Shown: positions 7,954 to 18,145 of the stretch, piece by piece
Position numbering within the stretch: position 1 is the first letter of the stretch
Layout: each line of letters opens with the position of its first letter
Translations under genes and position numbers: made by a program
Assembly (NCBI GenBank): GCA_944320385.1
Contig: CALUHH010000007.1
Location: forward strand, 1 to 64,000
DNA length: 64,000 bases
Direction: 5' to 3'
Source of the DNA: an uncultured Atopobiaceae bacterium
GTDB taxonomy: Bacteria > Actinomycetota > Coriobacteriia > Coriobacteriales > Atopobiaceae
The notes under the pieces: model-generated
Database searches by the model: none
Told to the model about the DNA's origin: nothing
What the model saw: only the letters and a program-made list of their open reading frames with translations

Positions 7954-8811
7954 ATGGTTATTAACGTGTTCCAGGCGGCGCTGCTGGGACTGTTCGCCTG
8001 CCTGGCGTCGATGCCCGGCCTCGGCGGCACGTCCATCGGCAACTACACGCTCGGGCGCCCGCTCGTCGCCGGCCTGATCGTCGGCCTCATCCTGGGCGAC
8101 ATGACCCTCGGCATCATCGTGGGCATGGCCATCCAGGTCGTCTACATCGCTCTCGTCACCCCCGGCGGCACCGTCTCCGCCGACGTCCGCGCGGCCTGCT
8201 ACATCGGCATCCCGCTGGCCATGATGGCCGTCAAGGCCCAGGGCCTCGACCCCAACAGCGCCGACGCGGCCGCTCTCGCCACGACCCTGGGCGCCACCTG
8301 CGGCACCCTCGGCGCCATCCTCTTCTACGGCACCGCCACCATCAACCTCGCCTGGCAGGGCATGGGCTGGAAGTGGCTCGAGAAGGGTGACACCCACAAG
8401 CTCTACCTCGTGGACATGGTCCTGCCCTGGATCTCCCACATCGTCTGCTCCTTCATCCCCACGTTCGTCATCGTGTACTTTGGCCAGGACATGGTGAGCT
8501 TCATCATGAACAGCCTGCCCATGGACGGCCTGCCCATGAAGACGCTGTTCGCCCTCGGCTCCCTGCTTCCCTGCGTCGGTATCGCCATCCTGCTCAAGCA
8601 GGTCATCGCCAAGCCCACCGACTTCCTGACCTTCTTCTTCGGCTTCACGCTCGCCGCGGTCATGGGCTGCAACCTCATCGCCGCCTCCGCGATCGCCTGC
8701 TTCTTCGCGCTCATCAACTTCCAGATCTCCACGCTCAAGAACCGTCCCGTGGTGGCTGCCGCGTCCGGCGAGCTCACCGCAGCTGACGACGAGGAAGAGG
8801 AGGACATCTAA
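7954..8811 (+). CDS. PTS mannose-family EIIC component
   Basis: 285-residue polytopic membrane protein. It opens with hydrophobic helices, the GGTSIGNYTLGRPLVAGLIVG stretch being typical of the sorbose-specific EIIC family. It forms the membrane transport domain together with EIID. The last 12 residues are acidic. Its TAA overlaps the ATG of the EIID gene by one base, so the two are translationally coupled. Confidence 0.93.
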   Translation: MVINVFQAALLGLFACLASMPGLGGTSIGNYTLGRPLVAGLIVGLILGDMTLGIIVGMAIQVVYIALVTPGGTVSADVRAACYIGIPLAMMAVKAQGLDPNSADAAALATTLGATCGTLGAILFYGTATINLAWQGMGWKWLEKGDTHKLYLVDMVLPWISHIVCSFIPTFVIVYFGQDMVSFIMNSLPMDGLPMKTLFALGSLLPCVGIAILLKQVIAKPTDFLTFFFGFTLAAVMGCNLIAASAIACFFALINFQISTLKNRPVVAAASGELTAADDEEEEDI

Positions 8812-9662
8812 TGGCTGACACCACCGCCGCCAAGGGAGGCAGGAAGGTCTCCAAGAAGGCCCTCGCCAAGTCCTTCCGCAACTGGTACTACGGCAACCTC
8901 ACGTGCTTCTCGCAGGAGCACATGCAGACCTTCGGCTACCTGGTCTCCATGCTGCCGATCGTCGAGGACCTCTACGACAAGAAGGAGGACCAGCAGAAGG
9001 CCCTCACCACCTACTCCGCGTTCTTCAACACCGAGCCGCAGATCGGCTCCATGATCGTCGGCGTCACCGTGGGCCTCGAGGAGGCGCGCGCCAACGGCGA
9101 GGCCATCGACGACGAGACCATCAACGGCATCCGCGCCGGCCTCATGGGCCCGCTCGCCGGCATCGGCGACTCCCTGATCGTCGGCACGCTCATCCCGATC
9201 CTGCTCGGCATCGCGATGGGCCTCTCCGAGGGCGGCAGCCCGCTCGGCGCCATCTTCTACATCGTGGTGTGGAACCTGCTCGCCTACTTCGGCATGCGCC
9301 TCGCGTACTATCGCGGCTATGACCTCGGCGGCGCCGCGGTCGAGGCCCTCGTCGGCCCCAACGCCACGGCCCTGCGCGACGCCATCGTGATGGTCGGCAC
9401 CATGGTCATCGGCGCCGTCTGCGCCACCTGGGTCTCCATCTCCACGTCGCTGCAGCTTCCCGGCGGCGGCACGCTCCAGGGCACGCTCGACGGCATCTAC
9501 CCCAAGCTGCTTCCGCTCGGCTTCACCATCCTGTGCTGGTGGCTCATGACCAAGAAGAAGGTCAGCCCCATCGTCACGATGCTGATCCTGCTCGTCATCG
9601 CCTTCGTCGGCGCTGCCGTGGGCTTCTTCGGCGCCGCCACGATCGCCGCGCCGACCGCGTAA
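8811..9662 (+). CDS. PTS mannose-family EIID component
   Basis: 283 residues. SFRNWYYGNLTCFSQEHMQ near residues 21-39 and PLAGIGDSLIVGTL (about 117-130) are family hallmarks. It has C-terminal membrane helices. It completes the transporter with EIIC. Specificity cannot be read from sequence, but the mannose-6-phosphate isomerase gene just downstream points to mannose or a related hexose such as glucosamine or fructose. Confidence 0.93.
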   Translation: MADTTAAKGGRKVSKKALAKSFRNWYYGNLTCFSQEHMQTFGYLVSMLPIVEDLYDKKEDQQKALTTYSAFFNTEPQIGSMIVGVTVGLEEARANGEAIDDETINGIRAGLMGPLAGIGDSLIVGTLIPILLGIAMGLSEGGSPLGAIFYIVVWNLLAYFGMRLAYYRGYDLGGAAVEALVGPNATALRDAIVMVGTMVIGAVCATWVSISTSLQLPGGGTLQGTLDGIYPKLLPLGFTILCWWLMTKKKVSPIVTMLILLVIAFVGAAVGFFGAATIAAPTA

Positions 9663-9708
9663 GCCCCGCTCGACGCACCGCACCTTTAGGTTCGCATACC
9701 TCCTTCTG

Positions 9709-9742
9709 CCCGGGCCGCCGTCTCCCCCTGTGCGGCCCGGGC
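9709..9742 (+). terminator. Hairpin after the EIID gene
   Basis: Perfect 11-bp stem GCCCGGGCCGC (9709-9719) with GCGGCCCGGGC (9732-9742), no T tract. It may act as a partial terminator or as an mRNA 3' stabiliser that separates PTS expression from the genes that follow. Confidence 0.55.
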
Positions 9743-9765
9743 ACACCGCTACCGAGAGGAAGACC

Positions 9766-10107
9766 ATGGCACTCGACACCTCCAACTGGACGCGCGAGGA
9801 CCTCGTCCGAGAGGCCAAGCTCCAGACCGACGCCATCCAGCGGCTGAACGTGTGGCTGCGCATAGGCTACTCGCTGCTGGCCGTCGGGTTTCTCGTGGGG
9901 TACTGGGGCTTCTACGGCGGGGGGTCGAAGGGCTTCGGCGTGCTAGGCGTGGCTCTGCTGGTGGTGGGCGCGGTCATGTCCGTCGTCCTCAAGGTGGGCA
10001 CCACCAACGCCAAGAAGAACGTGCGCGCGATCCTCGACGCCGCGGGGGTGGACCTGGACGCGCGGGGCAAGAAGGGCTCGCGTGCCGAGAAGAACGGGCG
10101 GGGGTGA
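9766..10107 (+). CDS. Small membrane protein of unknown function
   Basis: 113 residues from ATG 9766 (GAGAGGA site). A hydrophilic N-terminal helix (TSNWTREDLVREAKLQTDA) is followed by two transmembrane segments (about residues 33-52 and 61-80) and a basic C-terminus. I do not recognise the family. Its place between the EIID and mannose-6-phosphate isomerase genes suggests it is part of the sugar operon. It is not the soluble ManO (DUF956) protein sometimes found in such operons. Confidence 0.7.
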   Translation: MALDTSNWTREDLVREAKLQTDAIQRLNVWLRIGYSLLAVGFLVGYWGFYGGGSKGFGVLGVALLVVGAVMSVVLKVGTTNAKKNVRAILDAAGVDLDARGKKGSRAEKNGRG

Positions 10108-10116
10108 CGCCTCCCC

Positions 10117-11871
10117 ATGGGCTCGTACGACCGCTTCCCCACCGTTCCCGTTCCGGGGCACGAGGTCCTTCTTGGCTATGGCGCCCTGCTGGCCGCACTG
10201 GCCCGCCACGTGGACGAACTCCGCGCGGCGGGCCCGTCGCGCGTCGTGGTCTCGTGCGAGTGCTACCCGGGCGTGCGGGAGGACGAGCTGCTGGACGCCC
10301 TGCGCGATCTGCGGCCGGACGTTCTTCTCGCCACGCGGGGGCTCTTTCCCGAGCCCGCGGAGCTCACGCGCCGCATGGCGCCCTTCCTCACGGACGACCG
10401 CGTCTTCGGGCGCATGTGCTTCGGCGAGCTCGAGGACTTCATGGACGCCGACGCGCTTGCCGCCGCGCGCGAGCGGGTGGCGAGCGCCGAGGGGCTCGTG
10501 GTGGTCTGCGGCTTTGGAGCGACGCTCGTCCACCCCGGTGACGTGCTCGTCTACGCGGACGTGACGCGCTGGGAGATTCAGCTCCGCTACCGCGCCGGCA
10601 TGCCCAACTACGGCTGCGACAACGCGGGCGAGGACGTCCTGCGCAAGGTCAAGCGCGGCTACTTCGTGGAGTGGCGCCTGGCGGACCGCGTGAAGGCCCG
10701 CGTGCTGCCCCGGGCGGACTTCGTGGTGGACACCGTGGAGGCGGGTGCGCCCCGCGCCGTCACAGGCGAGGCGCTCCAGGACGCATTGGACGTTGCGGCG
10801 AGCCGTCCCTTCCGCACGGTTCCGTACTTCGACCCCGGCGTGTGGGGCGGCCAGTGGATGCGCGAGCGCTTTGGACTGCCGGATGACGCCCCCAACTACG
10901 CCTGGTCCTTCGACGGCGTGCCCGAGGAGAACGCGCTCGCCCTGGCCTTTGACAACGCCGTGGTGCGCGTGCCGGCGATGGACCTCGTGCTCCTGCGGCC
11001 GCTGCCGCTCTTGGGCGAGGGCGTCTACGCGCGCTACGGGGCGGAGTTCCCCATCCGCTTTGACCTCCTGGACACCATGGGCGGGCAGAACCTCTCGCTG
11101 CAGGTGCACCCCACCACGGACTACATCCGGCGCGCGTTTGGCATGGCCTACACGCAGGACGAGAGCTACTACATCCTGGACGCGGGCGAGGACGCGTGCG
11201 TCTACCTGGGGCTTCGTGAGGGCGTGGACCCCGGTGAGATGATGGGCGCCCTGGAGGAGGCCAATGCGGGAGGCGCCCCCTTCGATGCCGAGCGCTACGT
11301 GAACCGCATCCCCGCCCGCCACCACGACCACGTTCTCATTCCCGCGGGGACGGTCCACTGCTCCGGCGCCAACACGATGGTCCTGGAGATCAGCGCCACG
11401 CCCTACATCTTCACGTTCAAGCTCTGGGACTGGGGGCGCACGGGCCTGGACGGTCGGCCGCGCCCGGTGCACCTGACACGCGGCCGCGAGGTCATCCGGT
11501 GGGACCGCACCACGGGGTGGGTCGAGAAGAGCCTCGTGGACCAGGCGGCGGACGTCGACGAGCCCTGCGGTGCGGCGCGGGTGGAGCGCACCGGGCTCCA
11601 CGCGCTGGAGCCGCTGGAGACCAGGCGCTACACGGTGGGGCCCGGCGGGCGCGCCCTTCTCGACACGGCGGGCACCGTCAACGTGCTCAACCTGGTGGAG
11701 GGCGAGGAGGTCCTCGTGGAGAGCCCCGAGGGCGCCTTCGAGCCGATGAGGGTGCACTACGCGGAGACGTTCGTGGTCCCGGCGGCGACGGGCGCCTTCG
11801 CGATAAGAAACGACGGACGATCGACTGCGATGCTGATGCGCGCGCACGTGCGCGGTACGGAGGAGAGATGA
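10117..11871 (+). CDS. Class I mannose-6-phosphate isomerase with long N-terminal domain
   Basis: 584 residues, far longer than the roughly 320-390 of typical enzymes. The C-terminal half (from about residue 240) is the isomerase: the zinc region SLQVHP (His about 330), DESYYIL and IPAGTVHCSG (His about 412) are visible. It interconverts mannose-6-phosphate and fructose-6-phosphate, feeding the PTS product into glycolysis. The N-terminal 230 residues resemble the nucleoside/phosphotransferase-kinase fold (VVVSCECYPGV, EGLVVVCGFGATLV, YADVTRWEIQLRYR) but have no P-loop GxxxxGK, so they are probably structural or regulatory. Start ATG 10117 lies 9 nt after the preceding stop; the end overlaps the next gene by ATGA. 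Confidence 0.85.
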   Translation: MGSYDRFPTVPVPGHEVLLGYGALLAALARHVDELRAAGPSRVVVSCECYPGVREDELLDALRDLRPDVLLATRGLFPEPAELTRRMAPFLTDDRVFGRMCFGELEDFMDADALAAARERVASAEGLVVVCGFGATLVHPGDVLVYADVTRWEIQLRYRAGMPNYGCDNAGEDVLRKVKRGYFVEWRLADRVKARVLPRADFVVDTVEAGAPRAVTGEALQDALDVAASRPFRTVPYFDPGVWGGQWMRERFGLPDDAPNYAWSFDGVPEENALALAFDNAVVRVPAMDLVLLRPLPLLGEGVYARYGAEFPIRFDLLDTMGGQNLSLQVHPTTDYIRRAFGMAYTQDESYYILDAGEDACVYLGLREGVDPGEMMGALEEANAGGAPFDAERYVNRIPARHHDHVLIPAGTVHCSGANTMVLEISATPYIFTFKLWDWGRTGLDGRPRPVHLTRGREVIRWDRTTGWVEKSLVDQAADVDEPCGAARVERTGLHALEPLETRRYTVGPGGRALLDTAGTVNVLNLVEGEEVLVESPEGAFEPMRVHYAETFVVPAATGAFAIRNDGRSTAMLMRAHVRGTEER

Positions 11872-12128
11872 TGGCTGACGCGCTTTGCGGGGCGTCGGGC
11901 GACGGTGCCCTGCCCTCGGTGGTGTTCTCGGACGTCGACGGGACCGTCCTCGATGCGGCGTTCGGCGACGGCCGCAACGACATCGACATGCTGCGTGCGG
12001 TGTCGCAGAGCTGGGCCATGGCCAACGCGCCCGCGGAGGTGCGCACCGCGGCCGCGCGCGTGACCGCGCTCGACAACGACCACGACGGCCTCGCTGAGAC
12101 GATCTTCTCGCTTCTCGGGGAGTCGTGA
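11868..12128 (+). pseudogene. HAD-type phosphatase remnant with internal deletion
   Basis: An 86-residue open frame overlaps the isomerase stop (ATGA) and has AGGAGAG ahead. Motif I of Cof-type HAD hydrolases, FSDVDGTVLD (about residues 20-29), is followed after only a few residues by motif IV, FGDGRNDIDML (32-42), and then by the normal C-terminal end (MANAPAEVRTAA, NDHDGLAETI). In intact proteins about 170-200 residues with motifs II, III and the cap domain lie between them. I infer an in-frame internal deletion; the frame and ribosome site are intact, so a peptide may still be made. Sequencing or assembly deletion is the alternative. Confidence 0.75.
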
Positions 12129-12174
12129 CGTCCCGACAGGATCGCTTTTCTCGCTTTCACGGGAGGTGTTCTTC

Positions 12175-12726
12175 ATGCAAACTCAGGAAAAAGTTGCTAC
12201 CATTAACCAACTTGAGTTTGGTGGGGCGACAAGCTCCGTGTGCTCGCTGGAAGGGACGAGTAGCGCGAGGATGGACTACGAGGACGCGGCTAAGAAGCTC
12301 ATCATGTACTCCCGAGGCGTCGCCAAGGGCTCCATTGGCACGGCCTATGGCATGTCGATGGGCGAGGACCCGGTGCTCGAGTACCTCTCCCGCCAGGACG
12401 AGGGGATGAACCCGTCCGACCTTGCCAGCAAGCTCGGCTACACTCGCCCCCGCATGACGCGCATCCTGGACTCGCTGGAGGCCAAGGGCTACGTGAAGCG
12501 CATCCCGGACGAGAACGATCGTCGCCGCGTGATCGTCTACTGCACGGACGAGGGCCGCGCGCACGCCCATGACAACAGCTCGGGCGGTGTCTCGGGCCTC
12601 GCCGCGACCCTGAGCAAGATGGGCGAGCACGATGCGCGCGAGCTGCTGCGCGGCCTCGAGACCGCCTACAGCCTCACCTACGACAAGGACATCTCGATCG
12701 GGGAGTCCGACAAGAAGCGCGCGTAG
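12175..12726 (+). CDS. MarR-family transcriptional regulator
   Basis: Winged-helix repressor of the MarR type: LASKLGYTRPRMTRILDSLEAKGYVKR is the recognition region, followed by the wing signature DENDRRRV. 183 residues from ATG 12175, which has GGGAGG 8 nt upstream. The first 32 codons are unusually AT-rich for this genome and contain the 20-nt word (12192-12211) also present in the PTS promoter, so an alternative is that translation starts at ATG 12271 (MDYEDAAKKL) and 12175-12270 is promoter. I infer that it regulates the PTS/isomerase cluster and itself. Cytoplasmic. Confidence 0.8.
   Translation: MQTQEKVATINQLEFGGATSSVCSLEGTSSARMDYEDAAKKLIMYSRGVAKGSIGTAYGMSMGEDPVLEYLSRQDEGMNPSDLASKLGYTRPRMTRILDSLEAKGYVKRIPDENDRRRVIVYCTDEGRAHAHDNSSGGVSGLAATLSKMGEHDARELLRGLETAYSLTYDKDISIGESDKKRA
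12192..12211 (+). promoter_or_regulatory. Operator-like word shared with the PTS promoter
   Basis: AGTTGCTACC-RTTAACC-RAC occurs here and at 6728-6747 with 18 of 20 identities. A match of this length in AT-rich islands of an otherwise GC-rich region is unlikely by chance and links the regulator gene to the PTS operon 5.4 kb upstream. Confidence 0.55.
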
Positions 12727-12734
12727 CGCACGCT

Positions 12735-12910
12735 CGCGTCCTTCGCGCCCGCGGCGCCGGGCCTGGTGCCAAAATCCCGCCATATGCGCATATCGGTGCC
12801 AGAATCCGGGCATATGCGTGTCTACCGCACGCATTTCTCGGTAATCCCGCACCAAAACACGCATTTCTCGGAAATCAGGCGCCATGCGCAGATGCCGGGA
12901 ATCCCGCACC
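12735..12910. repeat. GGTGCC/CATATGCG intergenic repeat, copy 2
   Basis: Same element as at 6371, including the left flank. It has two forward GGTGCC units, one and a half ACGCATTTCTCGG units and an extra GCGCAGATGCCGGGAATCCCGCACC end also seen in copies 3 and 4. It fills most of the gap between the MarR gene and pcrA. Confidence 0.8.
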
Positions 12911-12989
12911 AGGGGATTGCCCGTCCCGCGCGCTGCCCGTGGCCCTGTGTTCTTCTCGCTTGCCGGAGGTTTCTGTCCGGTCGTGCCGC

Positions 12990-12995
12990 TACACT
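12990..12995 (+). promoter_or_regulatory. Probable -10 box of pcrA
   Basis: GCTACACT occurs here, at 16426-16433 before luxS and at 25484-25491 before the TPP riboswitch, each at a sensible distance from the gene or leader. TACACT is therefore a likely -10 box; no clear -35 box is visible here. Confidence 0.45.
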
Positions 12996-13032
12996 CGTAG
13001 GGCGAGAAAAACGGCGAGAGGAACCACGCAGC

Positions 13033-15509
<2,477 letters not shown>

Positions 15510-15513
<4 letters not shown>

Positions 15514-15596
15514 TACAAAGGGACAGTCCCTTCGTATCATTTATGCGTTCGCATAAGTTCCGAGCACGAGGCCGTTGATTTATGCGAACGCATAAA
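15510..15596. repeat. Two palindromic elements after pcrA
   Basis: 15510-15540 is a near-perfect dyad ATGATACAAAGGGAC-AGTCCCTTCGTATCAT whose left end includes the pcrA stop codon. It is followed by TTATGCGTTCGCATAA (15541-15556) and its exact reverse complement (about 15580-15595), each also self-complementary. A related GGGACAGTCCC dyad lies at 38558. Probable 3'-end structures for pcrA. Confidence 0.75.
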
Positions 15597-15610
15597 GGAG
15601 GAGGTGTGAC

Positions 15611-16375
15611 ATGGAGCATCTTCTGGGCATAGACGCGGGCGGCTGGCTCGACAAGTGCGTGACGCTCGCCGTGGCGGTGGTGATCGCCGCGATGGTCGAG
15701 CGCGTGGTCGTGCGGCTCATGCACAAGCTGCTCGACGCCTCGGACCTGCCGAGCGCGTCGCTGTTCATCAACATCGGGCGCGCCGTCATCTGGGTGCTCG
15801 CGCTGCTCAGCGTGCTGCAGCCGGTCTTCGGCGTGGACCCGGCGGGCTTCGTCGCCGCCCTCGGCGTGGTCTCGATCGCCGTGTCCCTGGGCATGCAGGA
15901 CACGATCTCCAACATCATCGGCGGCATCAGCCTGATGCTGAGCAAGGCCGTCCAGCCCGGCGACTACATCTCCGTGGGCGACGTCACGGGCGAGGTCACG
16001 GACGTCACCTGGCGCAGCACCACCGTGATGATGCGCGGCGGCGCCCAGGAGGTCATCCCCAACTCGGTGCTCTCCAAGACCGCGCTCACGCGCATCACAC
16101 CCTGGAGCGTGGGCTACTGCGGCGTGCCCATCGCGGTGGTGCCGGGGGCGGACCTCAACGCCGTGGCGGACGAGTGCTGCCGCGTGGCGTCGCGCGAGCT
16201 CGCCGACCTGCTCGACCCCGCCTTCGAGACCGACGTCATCTTCACGGCCTTCACGGCCTACGGCACGCAGGGCGAGGTCCGTCTGCACGTTCTTTCCGAC
16301 GTGGTCTGCTCCACGGCGCAGGACCGCCTGGCGCGCGCCCTCTCCGGCATGCCCTGGCTCGCGAGCTGCGTGTAG
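15611..16375 (+). CDS. Small-conductance mechanosensitive channel (MscS family)
   Basis: 254 residues with a strong GGAGGAGG site. Three transmembrane segments precede the pore-lining helix and the conserved GMQDTISNIIGGI (about residues 95-107); GDYISVGDVTGEV is the beta-domain signature and IPNSVLSK follows. It opens under membrane tension to release solutes during hypo-osmotic shock. Independent transcription is likely, as the preceding palindromes separate it from pcrA. Confidence 0.92.
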   Translation: MEHLLGIDAGGWLDKCVTLAVAVVIAAMVERVVVRLMHKLLDASDLPSASLFINIGRAVIWVLALLSVLQPVFGVDPAGFVAALGVVSIAVSLGMQDTISNIIGGISLMLSKAVQPGDYISVGDVTGEVTDVTWRSTTVMMRGGAQEVIPNSVLSKTALTRITPWSVGYCGVPIAVVPGADLNAVADECCRVASRELADLLDPAFETDVIFTAFTAYGTQGEVRLHVLSDVVCSTAQDRLARALSGMPWLASCV

Positions 16376-16404
16376 GGGGCTTTGGGAGACACGTCTGCTC
16401 CGAG

Positions 16405-16433
16405 TTTTCCGCGAGATGCCGACTCGCTACACT
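16405..16433 (+). promoter_or_regulatory. Probable luxS promoter
   Basis: TTTTCC (16405-16410) and TACACT (16428-16433) are 17 nt apart. The leader then forms a small hairpin GGACGAG/CTCGTCC around AAGAGC before the ribosome site AGGGAG. Confidence 0.5.
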
Positions 16434-16467
16434 GGAGGACGAGAAGAGCCTCGTCCCAGGGAGCCCC

Positions 16468-16956
16468 ATGGAGAAGATCGCCAGCTTCACCGTCAACCAC
16501 CTCACGCTCGAGCCGGGCGTCTACGTGTCCCGCGTGGACGCGGACCCGGCGACCGGCGCCGTGGTCACCACCTTTGACCTGCGCCTCACCGCGCCCAACC
16601 GCGAGCCTGTGATGGATACCGCGGCCGTCCATGCCATCGAGCACCTGGGCGCCACCTACCTGCGCAACAGCCCGGAGTGGCGCGACCGCGTGGTCTACTT
16701 TGGCCCGATGGGCTGCCGCACGGGCTTCTACCTCATCCTCTTCGGCGAGCACACCTCCGCCGAGGTGGCGCCGCTCGTGCGCGCGACCTTCGAGTTCGTG
16801 CGCGACTTTGCAGGCGAGATTCCCGGCGCTCGCCCGGAGGAGTGCGGCAACTGGCACGACGCCGACCTCGCGCAGGCACAGTGGTGGGCGCGCCGCTACC
16901 TGGAGGGCACGCTCGAGCACATCGACGAGGCGCACCTCGTCTACCCGCAGGACTAA
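16468..16956 (+). CDS. luxS: S-ribosylhomocysteine lyase
   Basis: 162 residues from ATG 16468, the normal LuxS length. The metal site HAIEH (His54, Glu57, His58) and the Cys of ECGNWHD are present, with a second Cys in GPMGCRTG. It cleaves S-ribosylhomocysteine to homocysteine and DPD, the precursor of autoinducer-2. The next gene encodes Pfs, which makes its substrate, so the two-step activated methyl cycle is encoded together. No AI-2 receptor is in the window. Confidence 0.96.
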   Translation: MEKIASFTVNHLTLEPGVYVSRVDADPATGAVVTTFDLRLTAPNREPVMDTAAVHAIEHLGATYLRNSPEWRDRVVYFGPMGCRTGFYLILFGEHTSAEVAPLVRATFEFVRDFAGEIPGARPEECGNWHDADLAQAQWWARRYLEGTLEHIDEAHLVYPQD

Positions 16957-16973
16957 CGCCCTTCTCGCCAGAC

Positions 16974-17113
16974 CGTCCATCTCCCGCACCCCTGCCGTTG
17001 ACGTGCGGATTCTGAACGATTTTGGCGAGAAAACCGTCCATCTCCCGCACCTCAATCGTAGGCGTGCGGATTCTGGACACTCTGGGACGAGAAACCGTCC
17101 ATCTCACGCACGG
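16974..17113. repeat. Tandem CGTCCATCTC..GCAC repeat between luxS and mtnN
   Basis: ACCGTCCATCTCnCGCAC occurs three times (from about 16973, 17033 and 17093), with GTGCGGATTCTG at about 17003 and 17064 between them. The period is about 60 nt and TTGGCGAGAAA or GGACGAGAAA lies between units. CCCGCAC can pair with GTGCGG, so each period is a weak hairpin. The last unit overlaps the leader of the mtnN gene. Confidence 0.7.
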
Positions 17114-17124
17114 AAGGGGAGCAC

Positions 17125-17826
17125 ATGAAGATCGGGATCATCGGGGCCATGGACGTCGAGGTCGAGCACCTCAAGGCCGAGCTTTCGGACGCGCACGCAG
17201 AGCGCGTGGCCGGGCAGGACTACTACAGCGGGCGCCTGGGCGAGAAGGACGTGGTCGTGGTCAAGTGCGGCGTCGGCAAGGTGAACGCCGGCATCTGCGC
17301 GCAGGTCCTGGCCGACCACTTTGGCTGCACGCACCTCATCAACACGGGCGTCGCCGGGTCGCTCGACGCCGCCCGCCTCGACATCGGAGACCTCGTCGTG
17401 GCCACGGACTGCGTCCAGCACGACTTCACGGTGGAGGAGCTCGGCTACGAGCCCGGCCTCATCCCGGGACGCGAGCGGGTGGAGTTCGTCGCGGACGCGG
17501 GCCTGCGCGAGGCGGCGCTAACCGCTGCTGCCGCGGCGGCGCCCGAGGTCAACGTGCTCGCCGGTCGCGTTGCGTCGGGCGACCAGTTCGTGTGCTACGA
17601 GTCCACGCGGACGCGCATCGTGGAGCAGTTTGGGGCCCTGTGCTGCGAGATGGAGGGGGCAGCGATCGCCCAGACGGCCGAGGCCAACGGCGTGCCCTTC
17701 GCCATCGTGCGCGCGATCTCCGACAAGCCCGGCACCGAGGGTCAGGCCATGGACTACGCCACCTTCGAGCGCGCCTCCGCCGAGCGCTGCGCCAAGATCG
17801 TCGAGCACATGGTCGCCGCCCTCTAA
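17125..17826 (+). CDS. mtnN: 5'-methylthioadenosine/S-adenosylhomocysteine nucleosidase
   Basis: 233 residues. MKIGIIGAMDVEVEHL, CGVGKVNA, NTGVAGS, the EMEGAA motif (Glu about 175) and SDKPGTE (Asp about 198) are the hallmarks of this nucleosidase. It releases adenine from SAH and MTA, feeding LuxS with S-ribosylhomocysteine. The site GGAAGGGG is 9 nt upstream. Cytoplasmic. Confidence 0.95.
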   Translation: MKIGIIGAMDVEVEHLKAELSDAHAERVAGQDYYSGRLGEKDVVVVKCGVGKVNAGICAQVLADHFGCTHLINTGVAGSLDAARLDIGDLVVATDCVQHDFTVEELGYEPGLIPGRERVEFVADAGLREAALTAAAAAAPEVNVLAGRVASGDQFVCYESTRTRIVEQFGALCCEMEGAAIAQTAEANGVPFAIVRAISDKPGTEGQAMDYATFERASAERCAKIVEHMVAAL

Positions 17827-17865
17827 CCTCTCCGGCTGCCGTCTCGGGTCGCTGGCCAAGCATCT

Positions 17866-18136
17866 GATAACGGGCCGGCTGTGGTCGGTTCTTCTCGTAA
17901 AAATGACCGCAACCAGCCCGTTATTCTTTTGGTCCAGATAACGGGCCGGCTGTGGTCAATCTTGGGCTCAGAAGTGACCGCAGCTAGCCCGAAAACCCGA
18001 CCCTGAGATAACGGGCCGGCTGTGGTCAGTTCTTCTCGAAAAAATGACCGCAACCAGCCCGTTATTCTTTTGGTCCAGATAACGGGCCGGTTGTGGACGG
18101 TTTAGGGGTGTCAAAGTGACCGCAGCCGGCCCGTTA
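17866..18136. repeat. Four tandem ~60-bp hairpins, ATAACGGGCCGG family
   Basis: Units begin GATAACGGGCCGGyTGTGG at about 17866, 17937, 18007 and 18078 and end with TGACCGCAnCCnGCCCGTTA. Each is a hairpin of about 20 bp per arm with several tolerated mismatches; units 1 and 3 enclose GGTTCTTCTCG or AGTTCTTCTCG. They separate the convergent mtnN and degV genes and probably terminate both. A lone degenerate copy lies at 54248. No gene is present in this 319-bp gap. Confidence 0.85.
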
Positions 18137-18145
18137 ACGTACCGT

